From: Vittaforma corneae ATCC 50505
Taxonomy: Eukaryota; Microsporidia; Nosematidae
NCBI RefSeq assembly: GCF_000231115.1
Contig: NW_006889840.1
Location: forward strand, 1 to 64,000
Length of the DNA: 64,000 nt
Direction: 5' to 3'
Part shown: one piece after another, positions 27,847 through 36,746 of the stretch
Layout of the letters: the number at the start of each line of letters is the position of its first letter
Position numbering within the stretch: the first letter of the stretch is position 1
The notes under the pieces: generated by a model
Databases searched by the model: none
The model's input: only the letters and a program-made list of their open reading frames with translations
What the model was told of the DNA's origin: nothing
Translations under genes and position numbers: made by a program

Positions 27847-28923
27847 ATGGTTGTCATCCTCAAAGAGCATTCAAAATATCCAGAAAACGTAACGGGAATT
27901 CCTTCCAACTACAATTTTGAAATTCAAAAGACACTAAAAACAATCGAAAAGTTGAATTCAAAACGAATTGCATTGCAGTTCCCAGATGGATTGCTATGCT
28001 ACGCTCCGGTACTCATCGATCTTATTCAAGCGTATTTTAAAGAAGCAGAATGCGTAGTTCTTGATGATGTAGTGTATGGTGCATGTTGCATAGATGATCA
28101 GAGTTTAGAAGTAGACTTATTGGTACATTATGGACACAGCTGTCTCATTCCAGTATCCGAGATGAATACCAGAGTGTTATACGTTTTTGTCGACATAAAG
28201 ATAGATGTCGAGCATCTCTACAAAATGATTATAAAGAACTTTGCAGGAACTATAGCCATTATTGGAACAATACAGTTCAATTCATCAGTAAATAGGCTAA
28301 AGAGAATGATAGACCAGAGCAAATTAGATGGCAAACTAGAGCTGAATGTTCCCCAGGTAAAGCCTCTTAGCCCAGGAGAAATACTAGGCTGCACCTCTCC
28401 TGTTATTTCTGGGGTGAATGATGTTATCTACATTGGGGACGGAAGGTTTCATCTTGAAAGCGCAATGATACGCAATCCTGCTCTTAACTTTTATAAATAC
28501 TGCCCTTTTACCCGCAAACTCTCACAGGAGTTCTACGATTATGAAAAAATGAAGGTCTTCCGGGAAAGAGAAATTAAAAGAGCATTTGAGGGAAGAAGCT
28601 TTGGCGTGATCCTAGGATCTCTGGGTAGACAGGGCAATAAGCATGTATTCAGGAATGTAGCCAAGAGAATAGAAAGCTTTGGAAAGTATAAAATTTATAA
28701 GATTGTATTAGATGAAATCAATCAGGATCTTCTCGATAATTTTGATTTTGTAGATGCTTTTGTTCAAGTTTCCTGTCCCAGGCTAAGTATTGATTGGGGA
28801 GTGTGCTACAGGAAACCGCTACTGTCTCCTTTTGAAGTATTCTACGAGGGTGGAGAGTATCAAATGGACTATTATTCGAGAGAAGGATATGCGCCATGGA
28901 AGAACTATAACAACATAACATAA
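27847..28923 (+). CDS. DPH1: Diphthamide synthesis subunit 1
   Basis: About 358 residues from the ATG at 27847 (CCC about 12 bases upstream; open frame to 27784). With DPH2 it transfers the 3-amino-3-carboxypropyl group from S-adenosylmethionine to a histidine of elongation factor 2. Three separated cysteines that bind the 4Fe-4S cluster are visible in VYGACCIDD, LGCTSPVI and VSCPRLSIDWG. The GACC context and SCPRLSID favour DPH1 over DPH2. Full length for the family, with no break. Confidence 0.9.
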   Translation: MVVILKEHSKYPENVTGIPSNYNFEIQKTLKTIEKLNSKRIALQFPDGLLCYAPVLIDLIQAYFKEAECVVLDDVVYGACCIDDQSLEVDLLVHYGHSCLIPVSEMNTRVLYVFVDIKIDVEHLYKMIIKNFAGTIAIIGTIQFNSSVNRLKRMIDQSKLDGKLELNVPQVKPLSPGEILGCTSPVISGVNDVIYIGDGRFHLESAMIRNPALNFYKYCPFTRKLSQEFYDYEKMKVFREREIKRAFEGRSFGVILGSLGRQGNKHVFRNVAKRIESFGKYKIYKIVLDEINQDLLDNFDFVDAFVQVSCPRLSIDWGVCYRKPLLSPFEVFYEGGEYQMDYYSREGYAPWKNYNNIT

Positions 28924-29535
28924 AGACAATAACAAAATGTGCGTCGTGGCTTTGCTGTGAAAACAGAGTACTATTAGAAACACATAGCCAGAGCTTTCGG
29001 GAATAAACACTTTCCAATACAAAGAAAAGGTATTCAACCCTGCCCCCGCTTTTTCTAAAAAATTTTAGATTTTTCTTGAATTTTTACTTCAAAAGCAACA
29101 GATGAGGAATGGCATGCCATCAGATCCAACATCAAAGTTGAATCTGGCACATTCTTCGAACATTTTAATTTAACCTAGTTTTTTTGTTTTTAAAAATTTG
29201 GTTGTCTGCCCATTCTTCTCTCACGTGTCAGCTGCAATCTTGCAAACTGAACGATTCCCGAGAAGAACAACGGAAAAAAGGGTGTTGGGCTGCTTTTGCA
29301 GTCCTGCATTGTTTTTCTGACATTTTAATTTAACTGTTTACTGGCTTAGTTAAAAGAGTGTTTGAATTTTAGTATTTCTCAGCTATTGTGCTACGTGGAG
29401 AATGTCCGATTTTGGTAGATTGATACAAAGGAGATTTCCTAATGATGTAGGGCTTTGGTGGCAAGAAGATGCAATAAAGAAGACTATGCATCGCAGCAGT
29501 CGATTGTGCCAATATTAATAATTTAATGATAGTAT
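28924..29535. other. Intergenic region with candidate structured RNA
   Basis: About 610 bases without a supported ORF. Several inverted repeats cluster here. A perfect 12-base palindrome lies at 29109-29120. A hairpin at 29121-29146 has a 10-base stem with one mismatch. A two-part stem pairs 29201-29205 and 29214-29220 with 29260-29271. A 15-base direct repeat, ACATTTTAATTTAAC, occurs near 29160 and 29320. I do not recognise U6, U2, SRP or RNase P RNA signatures. Confidence 0.3.
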
Positions 29536-29992
29536 CTAGTACAGCTGGAGGTATCCTGTCACAGGTTGGAACTGCTCCTTGGTTGCTGGCCCCAGTACCA
29601 CAACTGTGTTTCGACCCGGCCTTAACCTGTGTCTTTCCTGCATCAAATATTCTAACATAGGGCATTCCCAGAGTCTTTGCATCGTAGTATGCCTTGTTTA
29701 GATCCTCCTGAGTTCCTTTTAGAGCAATCTTTGCGGAGCCATTGTTCCTCCATGCTCGTACTAGATCGGGATGGTCCTTGAGTCTCTCATGCAGGGAGTC
29801 GATGGCATGGCCAAACTGACTCAATACTTTTCCCTTCGACATTCCTAGGTCTCTGTTGACAATCACGACTACCTGGTAGTCACCCTCACGGACTCTTATT
29901 TTTCTTATTCTTTGTGATACTCGTGGATAGAGGATGTATCCGAGAAGGATAAATGTGGCAGTAGGCCAAAAAAAGGAACAAAATGAATACAT
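29536..29992 (-). CDS. PTH2: Peptidyl-tRNA hydrolase 2, with a one-base frame disruption
   Basis: PTH2 frees tRNA from stalled peptidyl-tRNA. The start at 29992 follows CCCC and gives an N-terminal membrane anchor (about residues 8-25), as in animal PTRH2. The core is typical: DLGMSKGKVLSQFGHA and FDAGKTQVKAGSK. At that point the reading frame leaves the family and runs on to 29369. If one base in the AAAC at 29608-29611 is skipped, the other frame reads TVVVLGPATKEQFQPVTGYL and stops after QLY at 29536-29538. That is the expected C-terminus. Joined length is about 151 residues. The extra base may be a sequencing error, a real mutation or a programmed shift. Confidence 0.85.
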
Positions 29993-30234
29993 TTGTTTGG
30001 GGTACCACAGCCAAAAGAATTTATAACTGAAATATCTAAACATTAATACTGTCATGGCCGACTATTGGTTAACACTGCAGACCATCGCTGCACCAATTAT
30101 AACCAATTTCCACTAATGTCAAATTTTTCGAGAATTATAGGAGGGATTGTGTTTTGCAAGTTCTTGTTTGTTTATAGCAAACGCTCACATTTTAGTAGGA
30201 AACATTGAGAAAATGGCTTAAATAAAATATTCAT

Positions 30235-31212
30235 TTAATTAGATGGCCTCTCAATTACTATTTCTGAAAATGGCTCGCTCTGAACCAATCTTACTTCCCC
30301 TTTTGTGGCTGAAACTAAAAGGTTATAAAACCATAGTGCCTGCAATTCATTTTGGGACACTGCTGGCCGTTCTCTTTCAATACTCCTCTCTTGGCTCAGT
30401 GAGGATGATACTCTTGGGTCTTCTATTGAGACAGTGTCGAAATCAAAGCCAATCCCTGCGTTGTAAGATTGATTAGCATCAGCTTTGCTCTTACACATTG
30501 TTCTTTCAAATAGCTGAATTGCATGGCAGTCAATAAGACTAGGAACCTCAAATGTGCTTGTTTTTATTTTTTTTGCATATACTTCATCAGGTTTCATTTC
30601 AATTTTCCTGTCAATTTTCATGCTTGACACTCTTCTGCTGGCATTGCTCGGAATATTGGAATTTATACTCTCAGCAAATCCATCAACATCAAACCCATCT
30701 TGTGCCATAGAAAGCCCATCAGCATTAAATCCATCATAAGCGCTACAAAGTCCATCAATGTTAAATCCATCTGGTATGGCGCCAAATCGTAGTGTATTTC
30801 CATTCGGTCGTATCAAATTTATCTCTGTATTTGTACTAAGATCTTCAACTTCAGATATAAAATCCTCAATTATCCTTAGGTTTATTTCGTTGCTCAAGGA
30901 TGATATCTCTCTTTTTCTTAGTGCATTGTTCTTTGGTCTTGACATACTCTTAGAAAGTAGACTTTGCACCTTGCCTTTGTAAAAATCAACTTTCATCACC
31001 CAGATCCTTACAATTCCTTTTAAGAGATATGAATATAGCCGCAATGCAAAGGGAACCTTGGGATTCTTCATCTGATTGATGATTGATTCTACATTGAGCT
31101 CGACCACATCCTTTCTGGCAAACCTTTTAGGATTCTTGGCTGTACTCATGTAGTATACCAGCGATAGTTCAGTTTTATTTTTGTAGCTCAAAATTTCAGG
31201 TGCATAAAACAT
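30235..31212 (-). CDS. Cohesin kleisin RAD21/SCC1 (or REC8)
   Basis: About 325 residues from the ATG at 31212 (GGG upstream; family start MFYA). The N-terminal domain that binds SMC3 is clear: ELSLVYYMS, then RKDVVELNVESII, PKVPFALRLYSYLLKGIVRIW. The C-terminal winged helix that binds SMC1 matches LQALWFYNLLVSATKG...SEPFSEIVI. The middle is shortened compared with yeast and carries an imperfect tandem repeat DGFNIDGL / DGFNADGL / DGFDVDGF (about 30680-30770). A separase site cannot be pinned down. Mitotic SCC1 and meiotic REC8 cannot be separated by eye. Confidence 0.8.
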   Translation of the reverse strand: MFYAPEILSYKNKTELSLVYYMSTAKNPKRFARKDVVELNVESIINQMKNPKVPFALRLYSYLLKGIVRIWVMKVDFYKGKVQSLLSKSMSRPKNNALRKREISSLSNEINLRIIEDFISEVEDLSTNTEINLIRPNGNTLRFGAIPDGFNIDGLCSAYDGFNADGLSMAQDGFDVDGFAESINSNIPSNASRRVSSMKIDRKIEMKPDEVYAKKIKTSTFEVPSLIDCHAIQLFERTMCKSKADANQSYNAGIGFDFDTVSIEDPRVSSSLSQERSIERERPAVSQNELQALWFYNLLVSATKGEVRLVQSEPFSEIVIERPSN

Positions 31213-31521
31213 AACCCAAAAGAGAAACCACAATATAAACAAATCTACTCAATTAAGCTTAACAGTTGTATGTAGTAAATATTTAATTATCAGCGCAGTC
31301 GAGATTGGTCCAAGATAATCCAGTAGACATTCCATTATCACACTAATTATTGAAATATTTAACGCACGGTCTTTATAAGTAAAAGGATATGTATGGCATG
31401 ATAATGTATTAAGTGTGATGCTTGCAGCTACTTGCCCATAGCGCTTCTTGAATAAAAGTCCTTCGTCTCTTTTGGGCCAACAGCGATGCTGCTTACCTAT
31501 TAATTTCTAATTGAGACATTT
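31213..31521. other. Intergenic region, nothing recognised
   Basis: About 310 AT-rich bases between two minus-strand genes, with no ORF or structure of note. Confidence 0.3.
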
Positions 31522-32620
31522 CTAATCCGGCTTGCAGTAAAACGTAGGAACAAGCCTTTCTATATACTTCAATGCCTCCTTGCCATACTTTCCCTCAACC
31601 AAGTTCCTCAACATTTCTGAAAATCTCACTGCTTCCTTAATCAGTTCCTTATTGTCACTTACATAAACAAGCTTGCACAGGCTCCTGGCAGCTTCAAAGT
31701 CAGATTGGTCGAAGGAGATAGAAACAGCGTCATGTTGGTCCAGTACTGGAAGTTCAGCTCTGAGTTTACCCATATCAAAACAAACCCCACTGGCATTTTC
31801 ACTATGCACATGGTTATTTGCAGTATTAGAAGTGCTGAGTAGGGAATACTCGGGCTCAAATTCTATTTGCTTAGACTTGCTGTGCTTTATCTCAAAAGGA
31901 CAGTCTACAGTCTCCACAAGATTTAGTAGGCTGTAGCTATTTATTCTTGTGGCATAATCCAGCTCTACAGTCGTATTGCCAACACCTAAATGGCCACTTT
32001 TCTCTCTCAGGCTCTCTGATAACAAGCCTGTCAAGGGAATTCTTTTGATTTTTTATATCGAAGAAATACGAGTTGGTCAGAAGATTGTAAAATTGTTCGA
32101 TAGAGCAGTTCATTTTAATGAATACATCCATCAGTGGTTGATTCATCGAAGAGAAGAATGCTTCAGGGCTGAAGCTCATCTCTTTTTGAAAATAAAGACT
32201 CACATATTTGTCTGTATACTTTACAAGGGATTCTGGGTTTTTTACTATTTCTTGGATGTTTTTAAGAATTTTTTTGCAGTCTATGTTGCTTTCAACTGCT
32301 TTTTTTGCAATATTCTCGGTTGTTTTGACTCGATCCAAAATGATATTCTTGACCATGTCTCGTATGTGGACTGTACCAAACTCCAGTACAATGGAGGGCA
32401 GCGGGCCATCAATCTTGAGCTTGAGGAAGCATCCTCCTTCATTTTTGACATGCACAGATTTGACAGAGGTAAAAAGTACTATCTTATTTAGAATTGCCAG
32501 TCTATCTTCGTAAATAAGGAGTTTTGTATGTTCCTTATTCACGGTGTTTTCCATTTTACTGTCTATTTTTTCTGTATAACAATCTATGCTCAACATAAAA
32601 ATGAGAAGGGCAAAGCACAT
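31522..32620 (-). CDS. Possible TFIIH p62/TFB1-like protein, split by a frameshift
   Basis: Two overlapping minus-strand frames (31937-32620 and 31522-32034) most likely form one protein of about 365 residues. The second has no ATG at its start, and the break lies at a run of six T at 32049-32054. The first part resembles a PH-like domain ending LEFGTVHIRDMVKNIIL. A helical BSD-like stretch follows (EAFFSSMNQPLMDVFIK ... IEQFYNLL). The end is helical. This order is that of TFIIH subunit p62/TFB1, but the identity is weak and tentative. The ATG at 32620 has a hydrophobic leader and GGG upstream; an internal ATG at 32554 would fit p62 better. Confidence 0.4.
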
Positions 32621-32809
32621 CGTAACTCCCTATATCATTTGTAATGGCAAATGAACATTCATTTCGAACAGGATAGAACTTCAAATGATGTCTGGCTTTA
32701 TCTGTTTGGCTTTAGACTCATTGCTCACCCATAAAATAAATGTTTCCTTCTCAACTAATCCTCAAATGTTAAAATAAGACATAAAGTCAAACATTTTATT
32801 AAGGCTCAT

Positions 32810-34456
32810 TTAGTACTGCTTCTCGCCTGAACTGTCTAGTTCACCCTTTCTTTTTTTTGCTACTGCTTTTGGCTTAAATGGGTGTATTTTTACATTTACA
32901 ACTGGAATAATATCTTTGATTTTCAGCAAATTCTCCTTATTGTAGATATTTGAAGTGTACAGTATTGGATCCTTGCCAATTTCCTTGATCTTTTTGTATG
33001 CGTGGATACAAGGAAATAAGAATTCTTGGTACTTTCCGCACTCACAGGTACCCTCACTCAGATTTACTTCACAGTCAACGGTAGGCTCCACGTCATTATA
33101 CTCCTCGAATATTCCAGCAATACTCTCGGAGATTCTGGAGGCACAATCCTCCCCAACAATCGTCTTTCTGTTCTTTATGTCTTCCGATATAAGCCATATC
33201 AGTGAGGTAATGCAGTCTACAAAAGACAGAGAGAGAATGTAGGGTGTAATATATTCAAAATCGGGATAGTGGGCATTATTAAGATTATACAGGTTTACAG
33301 GACAGAATTTCTTTAGATACGTCGCCTTGTCAAGCTCGAGAAATTCCTTTTCTCCATAGTTGATTTCATTGAAGTAGTTTTGAAGGTTCTGATCATCTTC
33401 CTTTGGATCCTGCAGGTACTGGAAGACTGAACGAGACTTTATGAAAAATGGATGGTTCTTTGAAGATAAATATTCAACTACATCAAAGTCCATATCGACA
33501 ATGTACAACAGCTTAGCAGTGGCGGAACTTTCATCACTGCCATTCTTAAACTCGGTGCTGCTGTTTCTAGCGTCATCGTTGGTATTCTCGGAATGCTGGC
33601 GATCATATTCTAAGAATATCTCGAGCGCCTTGAGTTTTGATTCTTCTGAAACCAGCACTGATTGAATAATATGATCATCGTTTGGATCAAAAAGGAACCC
33701 AAAAATAATAGTGCCATTGATACGAGGCAGTATTCCTATTTCACATGTTTTTCTCAAAAACCTGGACATCTGAGTATGCTTAAAGAAGAAATTATTCCTG
33801 GAAAACTCACAAGTAATGTGAGGATTGAGCATCATCAACTCTTCCCGTAGTGCGCATATGCACTCATGCTTGGAATCGTCTGTCTTCTGGCTTATAACAC
33901 TGTCCCGGCATGAATCGTACTCAAACATTTGGTTTTCCTTGATAAATAACGCGTCCGCACTAATATTGCCATTTATTACTGCATTTCCCTGGGAGTTTAC
34001 AATATTAGTATTGATAATGCTGTTGTTCATGTTGTTCTCTTTTTCGAAAAATTCAAACCGACTAGCTGTGTGTGTCTCATAGCCTTGATTGCATTTTATA
34101 TTAGCTTTAAACACATCAAAATATCCTGCTTTGAATTTACCATAGAGACATTCCACCAATTCTCCGGTTCTTTTGTAAGAGTTTCGATACTTGGAAAGCT
34201 CGTGTTGGAGTGCTAGCTCTCTTTTTGTGTTTTTAGAGCAGCTATGAATTGAGTCCAGCTTTCTGATGTGATATAGCTTGTCTTTCTGGGAGTACAGTCC
34301 TATAATTCTAGCCTCACATCTCTCGCTTTTATTGCTGCAGCATAGCACAAAGACATTCTGAGCATCCATAAACTCTTCCTTTATGTCATACAGAGCTCCC
34401 AGCCGATTCATTTCATTTACCAAGTCTCCTCTATGTACAAAAGTATCGGGCGTCAT
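32810..34456 (-). CDS. MULE/FAR1-like protein with SWIM zinc finger
   Basis: 548 residues. The N-terminus resembles the zinc-binding DNA-binding domain of MuDR transposases and FAR1/FHY3 proteins, with CCSNKSERCEARI and later a SIHSC motif. The C-terminal zinc finger CECGKYQEFLFPCIHAYKKI is a SWIM motif (CxC...CxH), also typical of MULE-derived proteins. The transposase core between them is diverged and I cannot find a convincing DDE triad. No flanking terminal inverted repeats are seen. A domesticated transposase acting as a DNA-binding regulator is plausible. CCC lies just upstream of the ATG. Confidence 0.65.
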   Translation of the reverse strand: MTPDTFVHRGDLVNEMNRLGALYDIKEEFMDAQNVFVLCCSNKSERCEARIIGLYSQKDKLYHIRKLDSIHSCSKNTKRELALQHELSKYRNSYKRTGELVECLYGKFKAGYFDVFKANIKCNQGYETHTASRFEFFEKENNMNNSIINTNIVNSQGNAVINGNISADALFIKENQMFEYDSCRDSVISQKTDDSKHECICALREELMMLNPHITCEFSRNNFFFKHTQMSRFLRKTCEIGILPRINGTIIFGFLFDPNDDHIIQSVLVSEESKLKALEIFLEYDRQHSENTNDDARNSSTEFKNGSDESSATAKLLYIVDMDFDVVEYLSSKNHPFFIKSRSVFQYLQDPKEDDQNLQNYFNEINYGEKEFLELDKATYLKKFCPVNLYNLNNAHYPDFEYITPYILSLSFVDCITSLIWLISEDIKNRKTIVGEDCASRISESIAGIFEEYNDVEPTVDCEVNLSEGTCECGKYQEFLFPCIHAYKKIKEIGKDPILYTSNIYNKENLLKIKDIIPVVNVKIHPFKPKAVAKKRKGELDSSGEKQY

Positions 34457-34873
34457 GTGGGCTATTAAAAAGCAAATAAAAATGTAAAAAAATTACTGAT
34501 AATTAAACGAATGTTCATAGAAGCATATTATTATGCAAAGAAGACTGCATGCTATAGAGTTTTTAATCGAAATTGCTAATAAAAAATTGAATATAATGCG
34601 GCTACATGTAAACAAGATTACCGGCTACTGCATGGTTGTAGGTGTACTGGAACTATTTTCTGTCTGTTAAATCATCACATATTCGTTTACCATCTAGTCA
34701 CGAAGCACTTTGATGCTGTCTAAGTGCCAGCAACTGTAGTCGTTTAAATTAGCTCCACCAACTGGTCCGTCTTTCTTGTTAGTTTCTACTAGGTTTATAC
34801 CTGAAACGTACTAGACCAGTAATTTTAAAACTTTGATAAACTACTATGGAGAGATTCTATCACAGTTAGAACT
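34457..34873. other. Divergent intergenic region
   Basis: About 415 AT-rich bases between the divergently transcribed MULE-like gene and the first zinc-ribbon gene. It probably carries both promoters. No MULE-type terminal repeat or other element was seen. Confidence 0.3.
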
Positions 34874-35227
34874 ATGTGCATGATGTTCCTTGGGATTTTG
34901 AGACCTAATAGAGTAGACACACACTATGAGACAATCAATGCCCCTCCCGGTTTTGAAACCCCGCCTGAAAAGATCCTTTGTTCAAGATGCGGCCACATTA
35001 CCAATGCCGTATATAGAAAAACATACAAGAATTGTGTATGTTTCTTTGTTCCCTGCCCGTGGGTAGAAACCGGGGAGCCATTCTTAGCCTGTTCAAGATG
35101 TAATATGCCCCTTGAGCATTTTCCCCAAAAAGAATGTATATCCTGCCAAACATTAACGACCTTCAAATCAGATTACTGTCCAATATGTGGGGGTAGAAAG
35201 GAGATGCCGACAGAAGAACGTGGTTAG
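34874..35227 (+). CDS. Zinc-ribbon protein, first of three tandem paralogues
   Basis: 117 residues. Cys pairs occur at LCSRCGH, ACSRCN, ECISC and YCPICGG, separated by a hydrophobic Cys-containing stretch, CVCFFVPCPW. The first half resembles small fungal LITAF/zinc-ribbon proteins, where CxxC pairs flank a hydrophobic membrane-touching loop. The last two pairs look like a second zinc ribbon. Two paralogues follow on the same strand at 35366 and 36172, so the family arose by tandem duplication. There is no signal peptide. Function unknown. Confidence 0.7.
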   Translation: MCMMFLGILRPNRVDTHYETINAPPGFETPPEKILCSRCGHITNAVYRKTYKNCVCFFVPCPWVETGEPFLACSRCNMPLEHFPQKECISCQTLTTFKSDYCPICGGRKEMPTEERG

Positions 35228-35365
35228 TTAAATATAAAATTGGAAATATCCTCTGAATTTATTGTATGTATGGTTTAACACATCCATGTGAATCTTACCT
35301 TTTTCTGGATGTTTTGATTGTTTTTATTTAAAAATCAATATTGTTTATTTTTAGATGAGAAGCCC

Positions 35366-35836
35366 ATGTGCGAATGTTGCTGCATACCTTTGGGATGCAT
35401 ATCAATGCCCGTAACTGTAGAAACACCAGAAGGCTATCCACACCCGCCCAATAAAATGCTATGCTCAAGATGTGGCCATATTAGCAAGGCCTCATATAGA
35501 CAAAATAGGGCGTATTGTGGTGTGCTTTTCATACCTTGTATTCCGTGCGGAAGAGGAGTGCCCTTCCTGGCATGTTCTAGATGCAATTTTCCCTGTGGGA
35601 ATGTGACAGCCGAGGAGTGCAGTAGGTGTGGAGTTACTACCTGCTATTCAGTTGATTATTGTCCAAATTGTGGTACAAGTAGGCCCGGAGTACCTAATAA
35701 TCCAAAAGCGCTGACCGACTCAGAAATTAAAACATATGAACGAAAGGGATCAGATAATATCAGTGAGAACCACGGGAATGATGAAAACCATGCAGACAAC
35801 AAAAGAAAGACAATAGGCGAGATGAGAAATAAATAG
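35366..35836 (+). CDS. Zinc-ribbon protein, second tandem paralogue
   Basis: About 156 residues from the ATG at 35366, which directly follows CCC; an upstream open frame reaches 35318. The Cys pattern matches the first paralogue: LCSRCGH, a hydrophobic centre CGVLFIPCIPCG, ACSRCN, ECSRCG and YCPNCG. The N-terminus has an extra Cys cluster, MCECCC. It differs in having a hydrophilic, Asn/Lys-rich tail of about 50 residues after the last pair. Zinc binding is likely, partner and role unknown. Confidence 0.7.
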   Translation: MCECCCIPLGCISMPVTVETPEGYPHPPNKMLCSRCGHISKASYRQNRAYCGVLFIPCIPCGRGVPFLACSRCNFPCGNVTAEECSRCGVTTCYSVDYCPNCGTSRPGVPNNPKALTDSEIKTYERKGSDNISENHGNDENHADNKRKTIGEMRNK

Positions 35837-36171
35837 AAACTAACACGCACTAATTTTAACTTGTATTCAGTTATCAAATAACACCATATGCTAGGCGTCA
35901 GGGAGAAAGAACCAGACTTATATTTACTACTTCAAAAGCCCACAGTAGCCATTCTTTTAATTAAATATTCATTGCCTCGCACATCTATGGATTTGTTTTA
36001 GCTTAAGGTTCAGAAACTAATGATTGTGTGTTGATCTTACTTGACCCTTATGCAGAATGTGCTTTACTGCATTGATTGACACACAACTATACCTGGCTAT
36101 CTTATCTATATTTTAATATATTCTCTATTTTGATTCTTTTATTAATTTATAAACAATAAACGAGAACCTCA
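35837..36171. other. Intergenic region within the zinc-ribbon cluster
   Basis: About 335 AT-rich bases between the second and third zinc-ribbon genes. No gene or repeat is seen. Confidence 0.3.
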
Positions 36172-36489
36172 ATGGTTTGTGTTCCAGTCATATGCAGCTG
36201 TGTAAGTAATCCAAGAACTGTTTCCATTCCAGAGCATTACTCGGATCCAGCACGGAATGTTCTTTGTCCAAGATGCAATGCGATAAATGACACAGTCTAC
36301 AAAGTAGACAGAAAAAGGTGCTACATTTGTTTCTGCTGTTGCATTCCCTGTGGCCACAGCAATCCCTACCTAGCCTGCTCAAGATGTGGCCACAATATAG
36401 GCAATATTGAAATTATCAGATGTAGAAAGTGTGGAGTTGGAACCTCGTGCAGATCAAACTTTTGTCCGAACTGTGGAGAAAGGAAATAA
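36172..36489 (+). CDS. Zinc-ribbon protein, third tandem paralogue
   Basis: 105 residues, the shortest of the three. The Cys pairs are LCPRCN, ACSRCGH, RCRKCG and FCPNCG. The hydrophobic middle is especially Cys-rich (CYICFCCCIPCGH). It ends two residues after the last ribbon. There is no CCC motif at the start. The three proteins share the spacing of all four pairs, but their termini have diverged. No catalytic residues are recognised. Confidence 0.7.
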   Translation: MVCVPVICSCVSNPRTVSIPEHYSDPARNVLCPRCNAINDTVYKVDRKRCYICFCCCIPCGHSNPYLACSRCGHNIGNIEIIRCRKCGVGTSCRSNFCPNCGERK

Positions 36490-36746
36490 TAAATGAATTG
36501 AAACATATATTCTGGAATACACAACCTTATTAAAGCTTACTCTAGATTTAATTATAATATATTTTATTCTACGATATAAGGTAATGTGCTTCTGACCTAG
36601 CTATTAAAGAAATACAATATGATTACCACTAGCATGTAGGACAGCCAAGCCTTTATATGATGCCAAAGGACAATCTTTGACTAAGTTTAAAGATTAATTT
36701 CTTCCAGATAACGTGTATATTAATACTGCATTAGCACACATTCGCA

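Noticed and set aside
28718..29037. Minus-strand ORFs of 72-99 residues
   Set aside because: Overlap the DPH1 3' end and intergenic DNA; no start motif and no coding features.
31976..32513. Plus-strand ORFs of 101-171 residues
   Set aside because: Shadows of the p62-like gene; aromatic-rich composition typical of antisense AT-rich DNA.
35228..35365. Possible intron joining the first two zinc-ribbon genes (GTATGT near 35265, TTTTTAG at about 35350)
   Set aside because: The first gene already has a complete domain and stop, and the second has its own CCC-ATG start.
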